Positions 1 through 9,566 of a stretch of DNA of 64,000 nt are shown piece by piece. Within the stretch, counting starts at the first letter, position 1. Each line of letters starts with the position of its first letter. The position numbers and the translations under genes are program-made. Below the pieces are notes generated by a model. That model made no database searches and was not told the origin of the DNA. It saw only the letters and a program-made list of their open reading frames with translations. The stretch comes from Varibaculum prostatecancerukia (lineage in GTDB: Bacteria; Actinomycetota; Actinomycetes; Actinomycetales; Actinomycetaceae): the NCBI RefSeq assembly GCF_943169825.2, contig NZ_OW968402.1, forward strand, positions 1,674,001 to 1,738,000, read 5' to 3'.

Positions 1-3000
1 GTTGCGGGCATCGCCGGTAACATTGGGGTCAACCTTGGTGACTACCAGCGAAGACTGTTGCTTTTGTTCCTCATTGGGCACCAGTAGCTCGCTTTGCTCG
101 AACAACAGATGCCCGGCAGCATCCTTAAGCTTGCCGGCCTCATCAATCTGGAACTGCAGCGGGGCATCGTTCTTGACATATCCGGCAGGAGCCGTGATTT
201 CTTTCAGAGTATAGACCTGGTTAATCACCAGATCCTTCAAGATGGCATTAGCGTCTGGTCCCCCGGTGGTTACCTGCGTAACCAGGTTGGTAGCCGAAGC
301 AGTATTGCCTTTATAGAGGGCGAAGGTCGCGCCGGGTTTAATCACCCCGTCACCGCGCTTCCACTGGCCAAAGGACTTATTCTTATCAGCCATGCCGCGC
401 ACGCCTAGCTTCGACAAGGACACCGAGCCTTTATCGTTAAAAACCAGACCAAGATCCCCGAAGCCGAACGTCAGATTCAACCCACGGAATTGAGTACATC
501 CCGTGGAACAAGTCGTAATCGTAAAGTCAATCGGAGCAATCGGCTGCAGGTGACGATCACCCGGATTCTCGGTTAAGCGCCATTTACCGGCAGGAATGCC
601 ATAGAACTTTACGTCACCGTCATCGTTAGAGCGCACCGTCCTCGGAGCTGAGTTCGGCACAAACATGGTGCCATCGTTCTGTTGCACCGGTAGCGGAGTA
701 ATCGTGAACTCGATTCCCGCTAAGGGTTGACCGTTCTTATCCACCTTTTTAAACTCGGCGGTACCACGAATCGGCTCGACTGGATACCATTTGCCCATGT
801 TGGTAACATCAGGCGCTTTAATCTGGTAGGTGCCGGTAGCAGAATCAAAATTAGTCGCACTAAAGTCGGTGGCGGACAGCATAAATGCTCTATCGCTTAC
901 TGCATACCCGGTCGGAGCCTCGATTTCTCGCACCGTCCAACCCGGGGCGGCATTCACATTCGTAAACCTGACTTTGCCGTTAGAGCCAGAGATAGCGGTG
1001 GCTTTGAGCGCGCCCTCTTTATCATAGAGGCCAAACTTGGCTCCTGCGAGCAGTTTCTTCTGCGCTGACTGTAAGGGCTCGGCTTTGTATCCGTACTTTG
1101 TCAGCTCAATATTTACCGCCGGCGGCACCAAAGTGTTAATCACCGGGTTGGATTCCAGTTTCCCTTCGTGAGAACTAGACACGCTCCAGAAATCATTTAT
1201 CGCCTGCTTACCCAAATGTTCTTGGGAAAGCGGAGTCGCGCCCTTGGGGCCGGCAATCATCGGTACCGTGATCCGCACTTCGCTGCGCGGCTGCTGCGGG
1301 TTGGTATTAGTGAATTTCAACCCCGTTACCGCCGAGCAAGGAGTGCTCTGCCAGTTGGCACGATCCAGGTCATATTTCGTCGCGATACCAGTATCGCAGG
1401 TATAGAAGGTATTCCAACCAGTAGCAGCCGTTCCATCAGCCATTTGGAAGCTGATTCGCCCGCTGGGATCATACTGGTTAATCATGGTGGAACCTTTGCG
1501 GGCAGGAGTACCTGCCACCGGCAGTAAGTCATAGACCACCGGATTTTGCTCCGGGCGCGTCCCGTAGCCTAAGCGCAGCTGATAATCGAAGTTCGCTCCC
1601 CCGACAGTTCTAATCTCGGTAATCCAGGGGGCATTGGGCTTGCGCTCCCGAATCCGCTTAGTTATGTAGGTTTCATCCCCAACCGCGACTCGGGTGGTAT
1701 TTTCCGCTTTCGACCACGTTCCCGTACCCGCAATCGGGTTCTTCACTTCATTTAGGTAACGGACATTTCCCTGCGCCCGTACAAACGCTTCGTTAATAAT
1801 GTCACCGTCGATAACACCATTGGTAATAGTGGTCTCTAGTTGTCCCACACTGTATACCTGGTTCGGATCCGTGACTTGGTCGGCTTGGAAACGAACCGCT
1901 ACGCGTCCGGTGCCATTGAAGTTGGAAAGGATCTCATAACGCGCTCCGGGCAGCTCCGCAAACTTTTGAGTTAGCGTCACCCGGTTAACTTCCAAGCCCT
2001 TGGGTAGCACATCTACCAGCTCGAAAGCAGTCAAGGGATCACCATAATCGGTTTCCAGCTCGGCACCCACGGTATAGGTACCGGTTTTACCGGCTATAGT
2101 TGCCTTGGCAAAAGTGTTCACTTTACGAGCTTTAAGAACTTTGCCCTCGGGCTTCACCTTGACATGAGCCTCTTTGATACGTTCTCCGCCCTGTACCTTA
2201 TTTCTGAGGTCAGCTTGGCACTTCAGTCCGTTACAGAGGTTCTGATTCGGGTCACGGAGCTTGGTGTGAATCTTGGTAATAGTGCTTTGTCCCGGCTGCA
2301 TTGCCTTAACGCTGCTCCACCGCAACTGGACGTTCTGGTAGGAGGTAAGATTCTCCGGCAGGTCGATACGGTCAGTTCCCGTAATACCAACCGAATAAAG
2401 AACTTGATAGGTATCCGGTTCACCAGTGGGACTAATAATCTCCAGTTTGCCCCCTACAAACACTGGGTCGGGAGTAATAGCGGTGTATTGTAAACGGTCA
2501 TCAAGGTCGAAGTCCCTAAGATTTAGGGTGACAGGAGTATCCGATGTGTTCCTGGTAAGTACATTCCAATCGAATTCTGTATTACGATCCTGCTTGCTGT
2601 CGTAGATTACCGCGACTCCATCACGGAAGTGCGGACCGGCAGCAACCTTCGTTAAGGGCACGCCGGGGGGTGCGGTCTCCATCGGTTTATAGAAGCTAAA
2701 GTAAGTATTTGCCGCCCCAGTAATTAGCGGTTCCTTCGGACCTTGTTCTTCGGGGGTGAGGGTAAAATCGGCGTGGTTATCAATCCGTTTTTGTTTCTTT
2801 GCCCCCGGGAAATGCAACTTCAAGCTCCCTAGACCTGAGTATTCCGTGGTCAGACGTTTTTGGGTATTAGTGTAAGTGAGGGTGACCTGATCGTCACCTA
2901 GCTTCCACCCCGGGTTTTCAGAAGCTACGAACTGGGCACGCGCTTGGGTACCATCTGTCTTCGTATATAGCGGCAACTGGTCAGTGATGGTGTAACCCCG

Positions 3001-6000
3001 CACGTTCCGCAGCATTTTCTCTACTTCAAAAGTAAAGGTGACCGCGTTATTGCCAGAGGTGCTGACGTCCCCTTCCGGATCGTCATCGTAGTCCCTGCAT
3101 ACAGCAAGTTCGCATCCGACTGTATCTTTCTTGAAGGTAGGCAGCGGATAGTAACCTTTAAGGTTCACCGGTCCCGGTTTAGAAGCCGGGTGCGGGGTCA
3201 ACACATACTGCTTCCCATCCGAGGCGGTATCAAGCAATTCGGCCTTAACCGGGAACACTGCATCCGAGGCGGTAATCCGCTTCTTTATACGCCAGTAGAT
3301 AGGAATACTTGTTCGTATGGAGCTATCGTAATTCGGCCTCAGCTTAACTTCTAGGACTCCTGGGGCAACTACCTTTACTGATCGGAAGTATTGGCTGGAA
3401 GTATTATCCCAATCCGCAACTTCTACCCGGGTGGGATCATAAGTTATCCGGATGGTCCCATTCTTAACTATCGAGGTGCCAGCATCCCCACCGTAGGTGA
3501 TGTCAGTACGCATATTATTGCCGAACTGCTCTTCTAGCTCGTTGGACTCGGGCCAGCCTGGCTGGTTTATTTTTCCGGTCAAATTCAGACGGGCGTAAGA
3601 GCCCGACAACTCGGCAGGAGCCTTCTGGTAACGGAAAACTATGTCCTTGTCATTACCATCTAGCTTTATGGTCTGGGTAGGAGGCAGCGAATATCCCTTC
3701 ACCATGGGAGGAACTAGCACATAATTTTGGTTACTATCGCCCTCTCGGCTGTTAATTGGACGGTTCATTTCCGGAGCTACCGGCTGACCGGTTTGCTGAT
3801 CAAGGTAGCGTACCCGCACCTGGGAATCGGTGAGGATAATAATGTCGTTACCAGATCCAGTAGTATAGCCAGAAATATTATTGGGGTTCTTCCCCGACTC
3901 AGGACGCAGATATATAGGCCCCCTAAGACCGCCGTAGGTAGTATTAGAGCCAACGCCGTGTCTACCCCAACTTATGTCTGAGAACATTTTTACGGCATGT
4001 TCTAGATGATCATGCTGCTGACCGCTAAAAAACAGGGGAGCATCCGGAACCGTAAACACCATTCCTGGCTCCATCTTCCAGCTAAAAGTAGCTGGAGCGA
4101 TGACCCACAAATTACCAAGAGACTCCGGGAGAGCGGTGATATTATTTTTATTTTTCTCTTTGTCTATATCTTCTGTCTGCCCGTTAGAGATAGAGGCCCC
4201 AAAGACCTCAGCATAAGGGTCCCAGTCGGAGATAGGTGCTCCCCGCTCACGTCCACCTAAGACACCTAACTTGCCCCAGGAATCTGGTAACGCCGTCAAC
4301 TCATTATTGGCAAAAGCCCCATAGTGGATTTCTGTAAGCTCACCCCAGGAACTGGGTAAAGCCTTTAGGCGATTGTTCTGGAAACTGTACCTTCCGACTA
4401 CATTAAGCTTGCCCCAAGAAGGCGGCAAGGAAACTATTTCATTGTTCAAGAACGCGCCACGCGGAATAGTGGTAAAAGTATCCCAGGGGGCAGTGAGAGC
4501 AGTGATTTTATTATCCTTAAAACTCTCGGCGCCGATAGTAGCAACGCTACCCCACGAGTTCGGCAGACCGGTGAGGGCGTTGCCCATAAAAGCCTGAGCC
4601 CCAATAGTCTTCACCTTCCCCCAAGAAGAAGGCAGGGATTGAATCTGGTTAATGTTAGTACCGGATTCTGCTCCATACGGGTAACAACGGTAATCGGGAT
4701 AAGCGCTATCTTTATAAATGTTTTTACCAGCAAAAGCACAAGGCTCAATGGTAGTCACGCTATCCCAGGTGGGAGGAAGCACTGTGAGATTATTTCGTAC
4801 GAAGGAGTTCTCACCGATAGTGGTCACCCCTCCCCAAGCGGGCAGCGCCGCCAGCTGGTTATCGTAGAAAGCCTGCTTCGGGATAGTGGTGATCTTGCCC
4901 CAAGAATCCGGCAAAGAAGTTAACAGGTTAGAAGCAAAACTACTCGTGCCTATCCGAGACACGTTTTCCCAGGAATCTGGGAGTTTAACCAGTTTGTTTT
5001 TCTCAAATGCAGAATCTCCAATGCTGGTAATCGACCCCCAGGCTGGTAGCGAGGCTATCTGGTTATCATAAAAGACCTGCGAGGGCAGGGAGGTAATCTT
5101 CCCCCAGGGAGCGGTCAAAGCAGTGATTTTATTGTGTTCAAAAGACCCTACCCCCAGTTGTGATACGTTCTCCCAAGAATCCGGCAACCCAGTCAACTGG
5201 TTATAGCTAAATACCTCTTGACCTAGGCTGGTAATCGGTCCCCACTCGGGCAGTGAAACTAGCTTATTCTCCTTAAATGCATACCTGGGTAAAGAGGTAA
5301 TTTTACCCCAGGAATTTGGCAAGGCGGTTAGCCCACAAGAATAAAAGGCTGTTTCTCCAATCGAGGTAACTTTTCCCCAAGAATCTGGAAGCGTCGCGAG
5401 ATTTGAGTTCCTAAAAAATGCCTCCTGGCCGATTGAGGTGATATTTCCCCAGGATTTTGGTATTGATTGCAATTTATTCGCACCGAAAACCCCCTCATTG
5501 ATCTCGGTGAGCAAGCCCCAAGAATCCGGAAGTCGAGTCAAGGCACCACTTCTGAAAGCATTTTTTCCAATAGATTTAACAGAACCCCAGGAATCTGGGA
5601 TTTCACTCAACTTTCCGTTTGAGTTAAAGGCTGATTCACCAATCGAGGTAACTTTTCCCCAAGATTTAGGAAGAGCCGTAAGTTGTTGGGAACTTTCAAA
5701 GGCGGAATCGCCAATCTTAGCAACTTTGTCCCATGATTTAGGCATCTCGGTGAAGCTGCTAGATGCAAATGCCCGGTTGCCGATGCTGGTGATAGAACCC
5801 CATGAATCCGGAATCCGGGTCAGCGAAGGGTACATATCTGAAAAAGCATTATCGCCGATCGCGGTAATATCCTGGCCTTTATCTCCGACTGTTGGCCAGC
5901 ACCAGGGATCCTTGGTCTTCCCTGCCATATGCTTCTGGTTACCGTCACGGCTGAACCCGGTAATAGTTCCCCCGTTGTAAGTGAAATCTTTTACCTGCCA

Positions 6001-7578
6001 ACCGGCACAAATAGTTTTCTCTGGCCAATTCGGACCTACTGCCACCTTGCCTTTAACGGTCTTAGTGCGCCCTTGAGAATCAGTAGCGGTGTAGTAGACA
6101 TCGTAGGTGGCCTCTGGCACACTGGTGTCAATTTTTTCTGGAGAGACCGTCAGCGAGTCAGTAATGTCTTTGCCATCAGTGTCCTCCGCAGTTATCCCCG
6201 CCAGCAAGGCTGCTTTGCGGCCGTCGCCACCTTGGGGAATATGCTTGACGATTTCTCCGCTGATCTTGGGTGAAAAATCGGTTTTCTTATAAGTAAAAGT
6301 AACCTCATTGGGCGCCCCGGACTGCGGGGTAATATCTTGGGTAGCCGGAGTCACCGCGTAGCCAGCCAGTTGCGGCGCCTTAATCGTGTTTTTTTCGCCC
6401 GCGAAATAGACGCCATCCGGTTCGGTGAACTCACTTTGTAGCACCTGCGGGCTGCGCAGGGGCTTATTAGTATCAGCATCGAGGTAGTTAATGGTGATCG
6501 AGACTGCGTCCTCCGCAGCCACCTGACCAAAGCCGGAATCGTACTTTTGAGAAGTTACTGCGGCCGGGAGCGAGGACTGCCCGTCAGCTTTTTCTAGCAC
6601 CACCCAGCGCTTGTTATTCGAAAAAACTTCCTTGCCAAAGGTGGTGATGGTAGCGGGAATCTTCACCTTTTCAATCTGGTTACCGCTAAAGGCATCCTGC
6701 CCTACTTTTTCCAGTTGGGGCGGGAGCGTAACCGTAGAAAGCTGGTTATTGGCAAATGCGCTAGCGCCGATCTCGGTCACGTATTTCGGCAGGGTGACCT
6801 CAGTTAGTTTATTGTCACGGAAAGCGTTCGCCGAAATAGTGGTTAGCCGCCGGGGCGGATTTTGCGGAGCATCCTGGCGGGTGTCGGTGATATTCACCTT
6901 GGTTAACTGGTTATCGCTGAATGCGCCCTCGCCAATGCTGATTACCGTATCCGAAGTGAAAGTAGTTAGCTGGTTCTTCTGGAACGCGCCCTCGCCAATA
7001 GTTTCTAGCCCCGGAGCCACCAGCTCCGTAATCTCGTTATCGTAAAAGGCGCGATCGGCGACCTCCGTCACTGAAGCCGGAAGCGTAACCTTAGTGAGTT
7101 TCAGCCCCGAAAATACACTCGCCGCAATCTTGGTGACGCCATCAGGAATGGTCAGTTCGTGATTATTTTGCAGATCAGTTTTACCCGCATCGGTCAGGCC
7201 AGTAATTTCCGTTCCGTTGTAAGTGAAACGAGGGTCAGTCGGGGGCACCCCCCCCCGCATCGGATTTGGGCTGCGAAGTGCCGGAGGAACGCCCGCGCTG
7301 GGATCTTCGAAGTTAAAGGGGACTGCTTGGTTGCCGGTTGCAGGGTTATTAGATGCGGACGGCTTAGATGAGGACGGGCTGGGTTTGTTGGAGTTTGCAG
7401 ACGGTTTTGTGGAGTTGCTGTTACTGGGGGTATTAGTACTGGTTGAGCTGGAGTTTCCTGCATTCGGCTGTTCTACTGCGGGCGCCGTTATCGGCACAAT
7501 CACCAGCAAAGTGGACAACAACAGCCCTAAAACCGAAAGCGAAGCAACAAGCCTTCTGCTCAACACGTTACTCGTCAC
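1..7578 (-). CDS. Giant LRR / MucBP / SpaA-domain surface protein, 3' end outside window
   Basis: This frame is open without a stop from a GTG at 7578 to the left edge, at least 2526 codons. Residues 1-38 form a signal peptide (RR, long hydrophobic core, ending TAPA), followed by a Ser/Asn/Pro/Lys linker. BspA-type leucine-rich repeats occupy about 130-340 (pattern IGxxAFxxNxL). A MucBP-like domain lies at about 356-430 and a second at about 1246-1322. About 22 tandem 23-residue repeats with a fixed SWG (LPxSWGxVTxIGxxAF) fill about 560-1120. SpaA/Cna-B-like prealbumin modules begin near 2157, 2263 and 2385, and another starts at the edge. A sortase signal would lie outside the window. The likely role is a wall-anchored adhesin; its ligand is unknown. 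The start is preceded by a weak GGGG ribosome site. Nine G residues in the sense strand (7248-7256) sit in codons 108-111. Confidence 0.9.
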   Translation of the reverse strand, partial: MTSNVLSRRLVASLSVLGLLLSTLLVIVPITAPAVEQPNAGNSSSTSTNTPSNSNSTKPSANSNKPSPSSSKPSASNNPATGNQAVPFNFEDPSAGVPPALRSPNPMRGGVPPTDPRFTYNGTEITGLTDAGKTDLQNNHELTIPDGVTKIAASVFSGLKLTKVTLPASVTEVADRAFYDNEITELVAPGLETIGEGAFQKNQLTTFTSDTVISIGEGAFSDNQLTKVNITDTRQDAPQNPPRRLTTISANAFRDNKLTEVTLPKYVTEIGASAFANNQLSTVTLPPQLEKVGQDAFSGNQIEKVKIPATITTFGKEVFSNNKRWVVLEKADGQSSLPAAVTSQKYDSGFGQVAAEDAVSITINYLDADTNKPLRSPQVLQSEFTEPDGVYFAGEKNTIKAPQLAGYAVTPATQDITPQSGAPNEVTFTYKKTDFSPKISGEIVKHIPQGGDGRKAALLAGITAEDTDGKDITDSLTVSPEKIDTSVPEATYDVYYTATDSQGRTKTVKGKVAVGPNWPEKTICAGWQVKDFTYNGGTITGFSRDGNQKHMAGKTKDPWCWPTVGDKGQDITAIGDNAFSDMYPSLTRIPDSWGSITSIGNRAFASSSFTEMPKSWDKVAKIGDSAFESSQQLTALPKSWGKVTSIGESAFNSNGKLSEIPDSWGSVKSIGKNAFRSGALTRLPDSWGLLTEINEGVFGANKLQSIPKSWGNITSIGQEAFFRNSNLATLPDSWGKVTSIGETAFYSCGLTALPNSWGKITSLPRYAFKENKLVSLPEWGPITSLGQEVFSYNQLTGLPDSWENVSQLGVGSFEHNKITALTAPWGKITSLPSQVFYDNQIASLPAWGSITSIGDSAFEKNKLVKLPDSWENVSRIGTSSFASNLLTSLPDSWGKITTIPKQAFYDNQLAALPAWGGVTTIGENSFVRNNLTVLPPTWDSVTTIEPCAFAGKNIYKDSAYPDYRCYPYGAESGTNINQIQSLPSSWGKVKTIGAQAFMGNALTGLPNSWGSVATIGAESFKDNKITALTAPWDTFTTIPRGAFLNNEIVSLPPSWGKLNVVGRYSFQNNRLKALPSSWGELTEIHYGAFANNELTALPDSWGKLGVLGGRERGAPISDWDPYAEVFGASISNGQTEDIDKEKNKNNITALPESLGNLWVIAPATFSWKMEPGMVFTVPDAPLFFSGQQHDHLEHAVKMFSDISWGRHGVGSNTTYGGLRGPIYLRPESGKNPNNISGYTTGSGNDIIILTDSQVRVRYLDQQTGQPVAPEMNRPINSREGDSNQNYVLVPPMVKGYSLPPTQTIKLDGNDKDIVFRYQKAPAELSGSYARLNLTGKINQPGWPESNELEEQFGNNMRTDITYGGDAGTSIVKNGTIRITYDPTRVEVADWDNTSSQYFRSVKVVAPGVLEVKLRPNYDSSIRTSIPIYWRIKKRITASDAVFPVKAELLDTASDGKQYVLTPHPASKPGPVNLKGYYPLPTFKKDTVGCELAVCRDYDDDPEGDVSTSGNNAVTFTFEVEKMLRNVRGYTITDQLPLYTKTDGTQARAQFVASENPGWKLGDDQVTLTYTNTQKRLTTEYSGLGSLKLHFPGAKKQKRIDNHADFTLTPEEQGPKEPLITGAANTYFSFYKPMETAPPGVPLTKVAAGPHFRDGVAVIYDSKQDRNTEFDWNVLTRNTSDTPVTLNLRDFDLDDRLQYTAITPDPVFVGGKLEIISPTGEPDTYQVLYSVGITGTDRIDLPENLTSYQNVQLRWSSVKAMQPGQSTITKIHTKLRDPNQNLCNGLKCQADLRNKVQGGERIKEAHVKVKPEGKVLKARKVNTFAKATIAGKTGTYTVGAELETDYGDPLTAFELVDVLPKGLEVNRVTLTQKFAELPGARYEILSNFNGTGRVAVRFQADQVTDPNQVYSVGQLETTITNGVIDGDIINEAFVRAQGNVRYLNEVKNPIAGTGTWSKAENTTRVAVGDETYITKRIRERKPNAPWITEIRTVGGANFDYQLRLGYGTRPEQNPVVYDLLPVAGTPARKGSTMINQYDPSGRISFQMADGTAATGWNTFYTCDTGIATKYDLDRANWQSTPCSAVTGLKFTNTNPQQPRSEVRITVPMIAGPKGATPLSQEHLGKQAINDFWSVSSSHEGKLESNPVINTLVPPAVNIELTKYGYKAEPLQSAQKKLLAGAKFGLYDKEGALKATAISGSNGKVRFTNVNAAPGWTVREIEAPTGYAVSDRAFMLSATDFSATNFDSATGTYQIKAPDVTNMGKWYPVEPIRGTAEFKKVDKNGQPLAGIEFTITPLPVQQNDGTMFVPNSAPRTVRSNDDGDVKFYGIPAGKWRLTENPGDRHLQPIAPIDFTITTCSTGCTQFRGLNLTFGFGDLGLVFNDKGSVSLSKLGVRGMADKNKSFGQWKRGDGVIKPGATFALYKGNTASATNLVTQVTTGGPDANAILKDLVINQVYTLKEITAPAGYVKNDAPLQFQIDEAGKLKDAAGHLLFEQSELLVPNEEQKQQSSLVVTKVDPNVTGDARN
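7248..7256. repeat. Nine-base C/G homopolymer in the adhesin coding sequence
   Basis: Nine consecutive C on the plus strand are nine G in the sense of the adhesin gene. The reading frame is correct with nine: codons before it give the linker and codons after it give the DPRFTYNGTEITGL segment. Gain or loss of one base would truncate the protein soon after its signal peptide, which is the arrangement of a phase-variable locus. A second nine-C tract lies upstream at 7791-7799. Confidence 0.9.
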
Positions 7579-7648
7579 GCTAATACCCCAACCACGGGTC
7601 AGCCGTCATCATTAGCGGCTTACCCTCTGCTCAACACATTACATCTCA

Positions 7649-7677
7649 ATGATAGTAAATTAATATTCTTTCCGCAA
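7649..7677 (-). promoter_or_regulatory. Candidate promoter of the giant adhesin gene
   Basis: On the minus strand a -35-like TTGCGG (7672-7677) is followed after 17 bp by TATCAT (7649-7654), five of six matches to the -10 consensus. The start codon lies 71 bp downstream. Only the -10 box is good, so this is a suggestion. Confidence 0.4.
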
Positions 7678-7737
7678 TGGTTCGGAAGATGGGCATCCTT
7701 AAACTGCTTAGGCGTTCACGCATAAAATGAAACATCT

Positions 7738-7799
7738 CTATATAGAAGCTTCCCTACCCTATATAGAAGCATCCTTATATATAAGGACAACCCCCCCCC
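7738..7799. promoter_or_regulatory. Palindrome, paired direct repeats and C9 tract upstream of the adhesin
   Basis: The 12-base sequence ctatatagaagc occurs at 7738-7749 and again at 7759-7770, 21 bp apart (two helical turns). A perfect 16-bp palindrome (7772-7787) follows, then nine C at 7791-7799. The arrangement resembles an operator region, but no regulator can be named. Confidence 0.45.
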
Positions 7800-7812
7800 G
7801 TAAATTTCGCCG

Positions 7813-8175
7813 CCGGAGGGTATTTACGTCCTTGGAGGGTGCTTCCGTCCTAGGAGGGTATTCAGTCCGTGGAGGGTAATTACGGCTCTGGAGGGCGATT
7901 TTGTCGCTGGAGGGCGATTCCGCCACATTCCACCAGCATTTTCTCCCCCGATGCGACCGTTCCACCCTCCCGAGACAAGATCACCCTCCTAAGATATGGA
8001 AACCGCATCCTACATCACGTTTGCCTAACACTCCGGAGGGCATTTCCGTCCGTGGAGGGTAAATACGACTCTGGAGGGCGGTTCCGTCGCTGGAGGGCGA
8101 TTCCGCCACATTCCACCAGCATTTTCTCCCCCGATGCGACCGTTCCACCCTCCCGAGACAAGATCGCCCTCCCGC
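7813..8175. repeat. GAGGG array A (19-bp units, convergent, internally duplicated)
   Basis: This cluster fills most of the gap between the adhesin start (7578) and the DUF559 gene (8309). Forward units of about 19 bp begin GGAGGG and continue roughly YRNTTNCGTC. They are followed by a spacer and by the same motif inverted (CCCTCC). The stretch 7867-7982 is repeated at 8050-8165 (offset 183 bp); 80 bp of it (7903-7982 and 8086-8165) are identical. Short open frames across it are by-products of the repeat and are not annotated. Confidence 0.85.
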
Positions 8176-8308
8176 AACATCTAAACCCAGCCGCGGCATC
8201 TACACCACGCCACAGTATTTCCCGTCCCCAACTAGCAATAAGCGCAAAATATCCTCGCCGGATTATCGGGATAAGGACTTTATAAACAACCGTTGCGAAG
8301 CTATAGCT

Positions 8309-9379
8309 ATGTTTCCGGAACTAATCAGCACTCAGGCTTTTTCCCGGCGAGTTCTGATGCAATCTCTGGCGAATGGCACCCTGATTAAAGTCGGGCGCGG
8401 ACATGTTATTAGGCCGCTGAAATCGGCAGATAAATGGCAAAGGATACGACACGTAAAGCTAGGGCAAATCGCTTCCCACGCGGCGCGATGTAACACTCCC
8501 CCAGTGTTTATTGGAGTGACCGCTGCTCTGCTGCATGGCCTGTGCCTAAAATCGCTGCGGGGGGACACCGCTTTACATACCTCGACTAGGCATTTTGAAA
8601 AGAAATTGCTGCCCGCTTGGGTAGATTTAGATACTTCCAAAGGTTGCCCTATCCGCACAAAAATGCCGCCAACTCCCCTGATCTTCCACAAAATCACCGT
8701 CCCGAAAAATTCCGCTAAATTTATCGGTCACAAAATGCGCGTCACCGATCTTCCCACGACTACACTGCAATGCGCCGCCTGGTTGCCCGCCGGTAGTGCG
8801 CAAGCAGTCGCTGACTCCGCAGCTAGAAAGCTTATTCCGCAGTGGAACCGCCTTGATCGTCGTAGTCGCGAGGCTTTCGCGGATCGAATTCCAAAGCTGC
8901 GCGCTAAGATGACGAACCTAGCAAACAACTATCGGAAGCGGCTCGGAGCGCCCCAGGCTCGGCGAATCCTTGCAAATATGGATCCCCGATTTGAAAGCTA
9001 TGCGGAATCTTTATTTCATGCCGCATCACAGTTAGCGCAGGTAAAACGGCTAATTCCACAGTTCCAAGTTAAGATTTCCACCGCTCAGAGCTATTTTCTA
9101 GATGCTGCGCTCCCGAAGATTCGCGAGGCGTTTGAAATCGACGGAATGCAGAAGTATCAAAGCACCGATCCTCAAAAAGCTTTCGAATCCATTCAGGGTG
9201 AGAAACAGCGCCAAAGTCAGCTCCAAAAACTCGGATGGCGCATTTACCGATTTACCTACGAGGACGTGGCGGACACCCTGGGGTTTGCAAAATTCCTGCG
9301 CGAAAGGTTAGGTACCTGCTGGAACGGTGTGCCACTTCTGGCCTTATACCGTTTGAAAAAACCCGCTTTTAATATGTAG
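8309..9379 (+). CDS. AbiEi-like / DUF559 (Vsr-endonuclease-fold) protein
   Basis: 356 aa. The N-terminal third resembles the winged-helix/AbiEi-type region often found ahead of a DUF559 domain in actinobacteria (FSRRVLMQSLANGTLIKVGRG, then a TAALLHGL segment). The C-terminal region, about 225-335, fits DUF559: ESYAESLFHAASQ, then alternating beta segments, an FEIDG motif matching the acidic EiDG core, and a closing LGWRIYRFTYEDV. That fold is shared with very-short-patch and restriction-type nucleases. Whether this copy cuts DNA is unknown. No paired AbiEii-type nucleotidyltransferase lies next to it. It stands alone between GAGGG arrays A and B, an accessory setting. No strong ribosome site is visible before the ATG, so the start is moderately certain. 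Confidence 0.7.
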   Translation: MFPELISTQAFSRRVLMQSLANGTLIKVGRGHVIRPLKSADKWQRIRHVKLGQIASHAARCNTPPVFIGVTAALLHGLCLKSLRGDTALHTSTRHFEKKLLPAWVDLDTSKGCPIRTKMPPTPLIFHKITVPKNSAKFIGHKMRVTDLPTTTLQCAAWLPAGSAQAVADSAARKLIPQWNRLDRRSREAFADRIPKLRAKMTNLANNYRKRLGAPQARRILANMDPRFESYAESLFHAASQLAQVKRLIPQFQVKISTAQSYFLDAALPKIREAFEIDGMQKYQSTDPQKAFESIQGEKQRQSQLQKLGWRIYRFTYEDVADTLGFAKFLRERLGTCWNGVPLLALYRLKKPAFNM

Positions 9380-9566
9380 CGGATTAGGTCAACTTGACTA
9401 CATTAACTTGCTGAACAGCTCTTTTATAGGTTTGCGTCCTCGCGGGGACTATTTACTTCATTCGCTAAACGGATCAATAGCGTCCCCTTATTTCTAGCTA
9501 CTCCTTACTCTTTGCATCTTTTGTTGCATTCCTTTCGCCCGCAGGTCATACACATATTTCGACCTG

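Noticed and set aside
7813-8175. CRISPR-like array
   Set aside because: The unit is 19 bp with substitutions throughout, has no 28-37-bp repeat/unique-spacer alternation, and appears in both orientations. No cas genes are in the window.
7869-8285. Coding frame of 138 codons over array A
   Set aside because: Its repeated peptide segments only mirror the duplicated DNA module. It has no ribosome site and overlaps the start of the real gene region.
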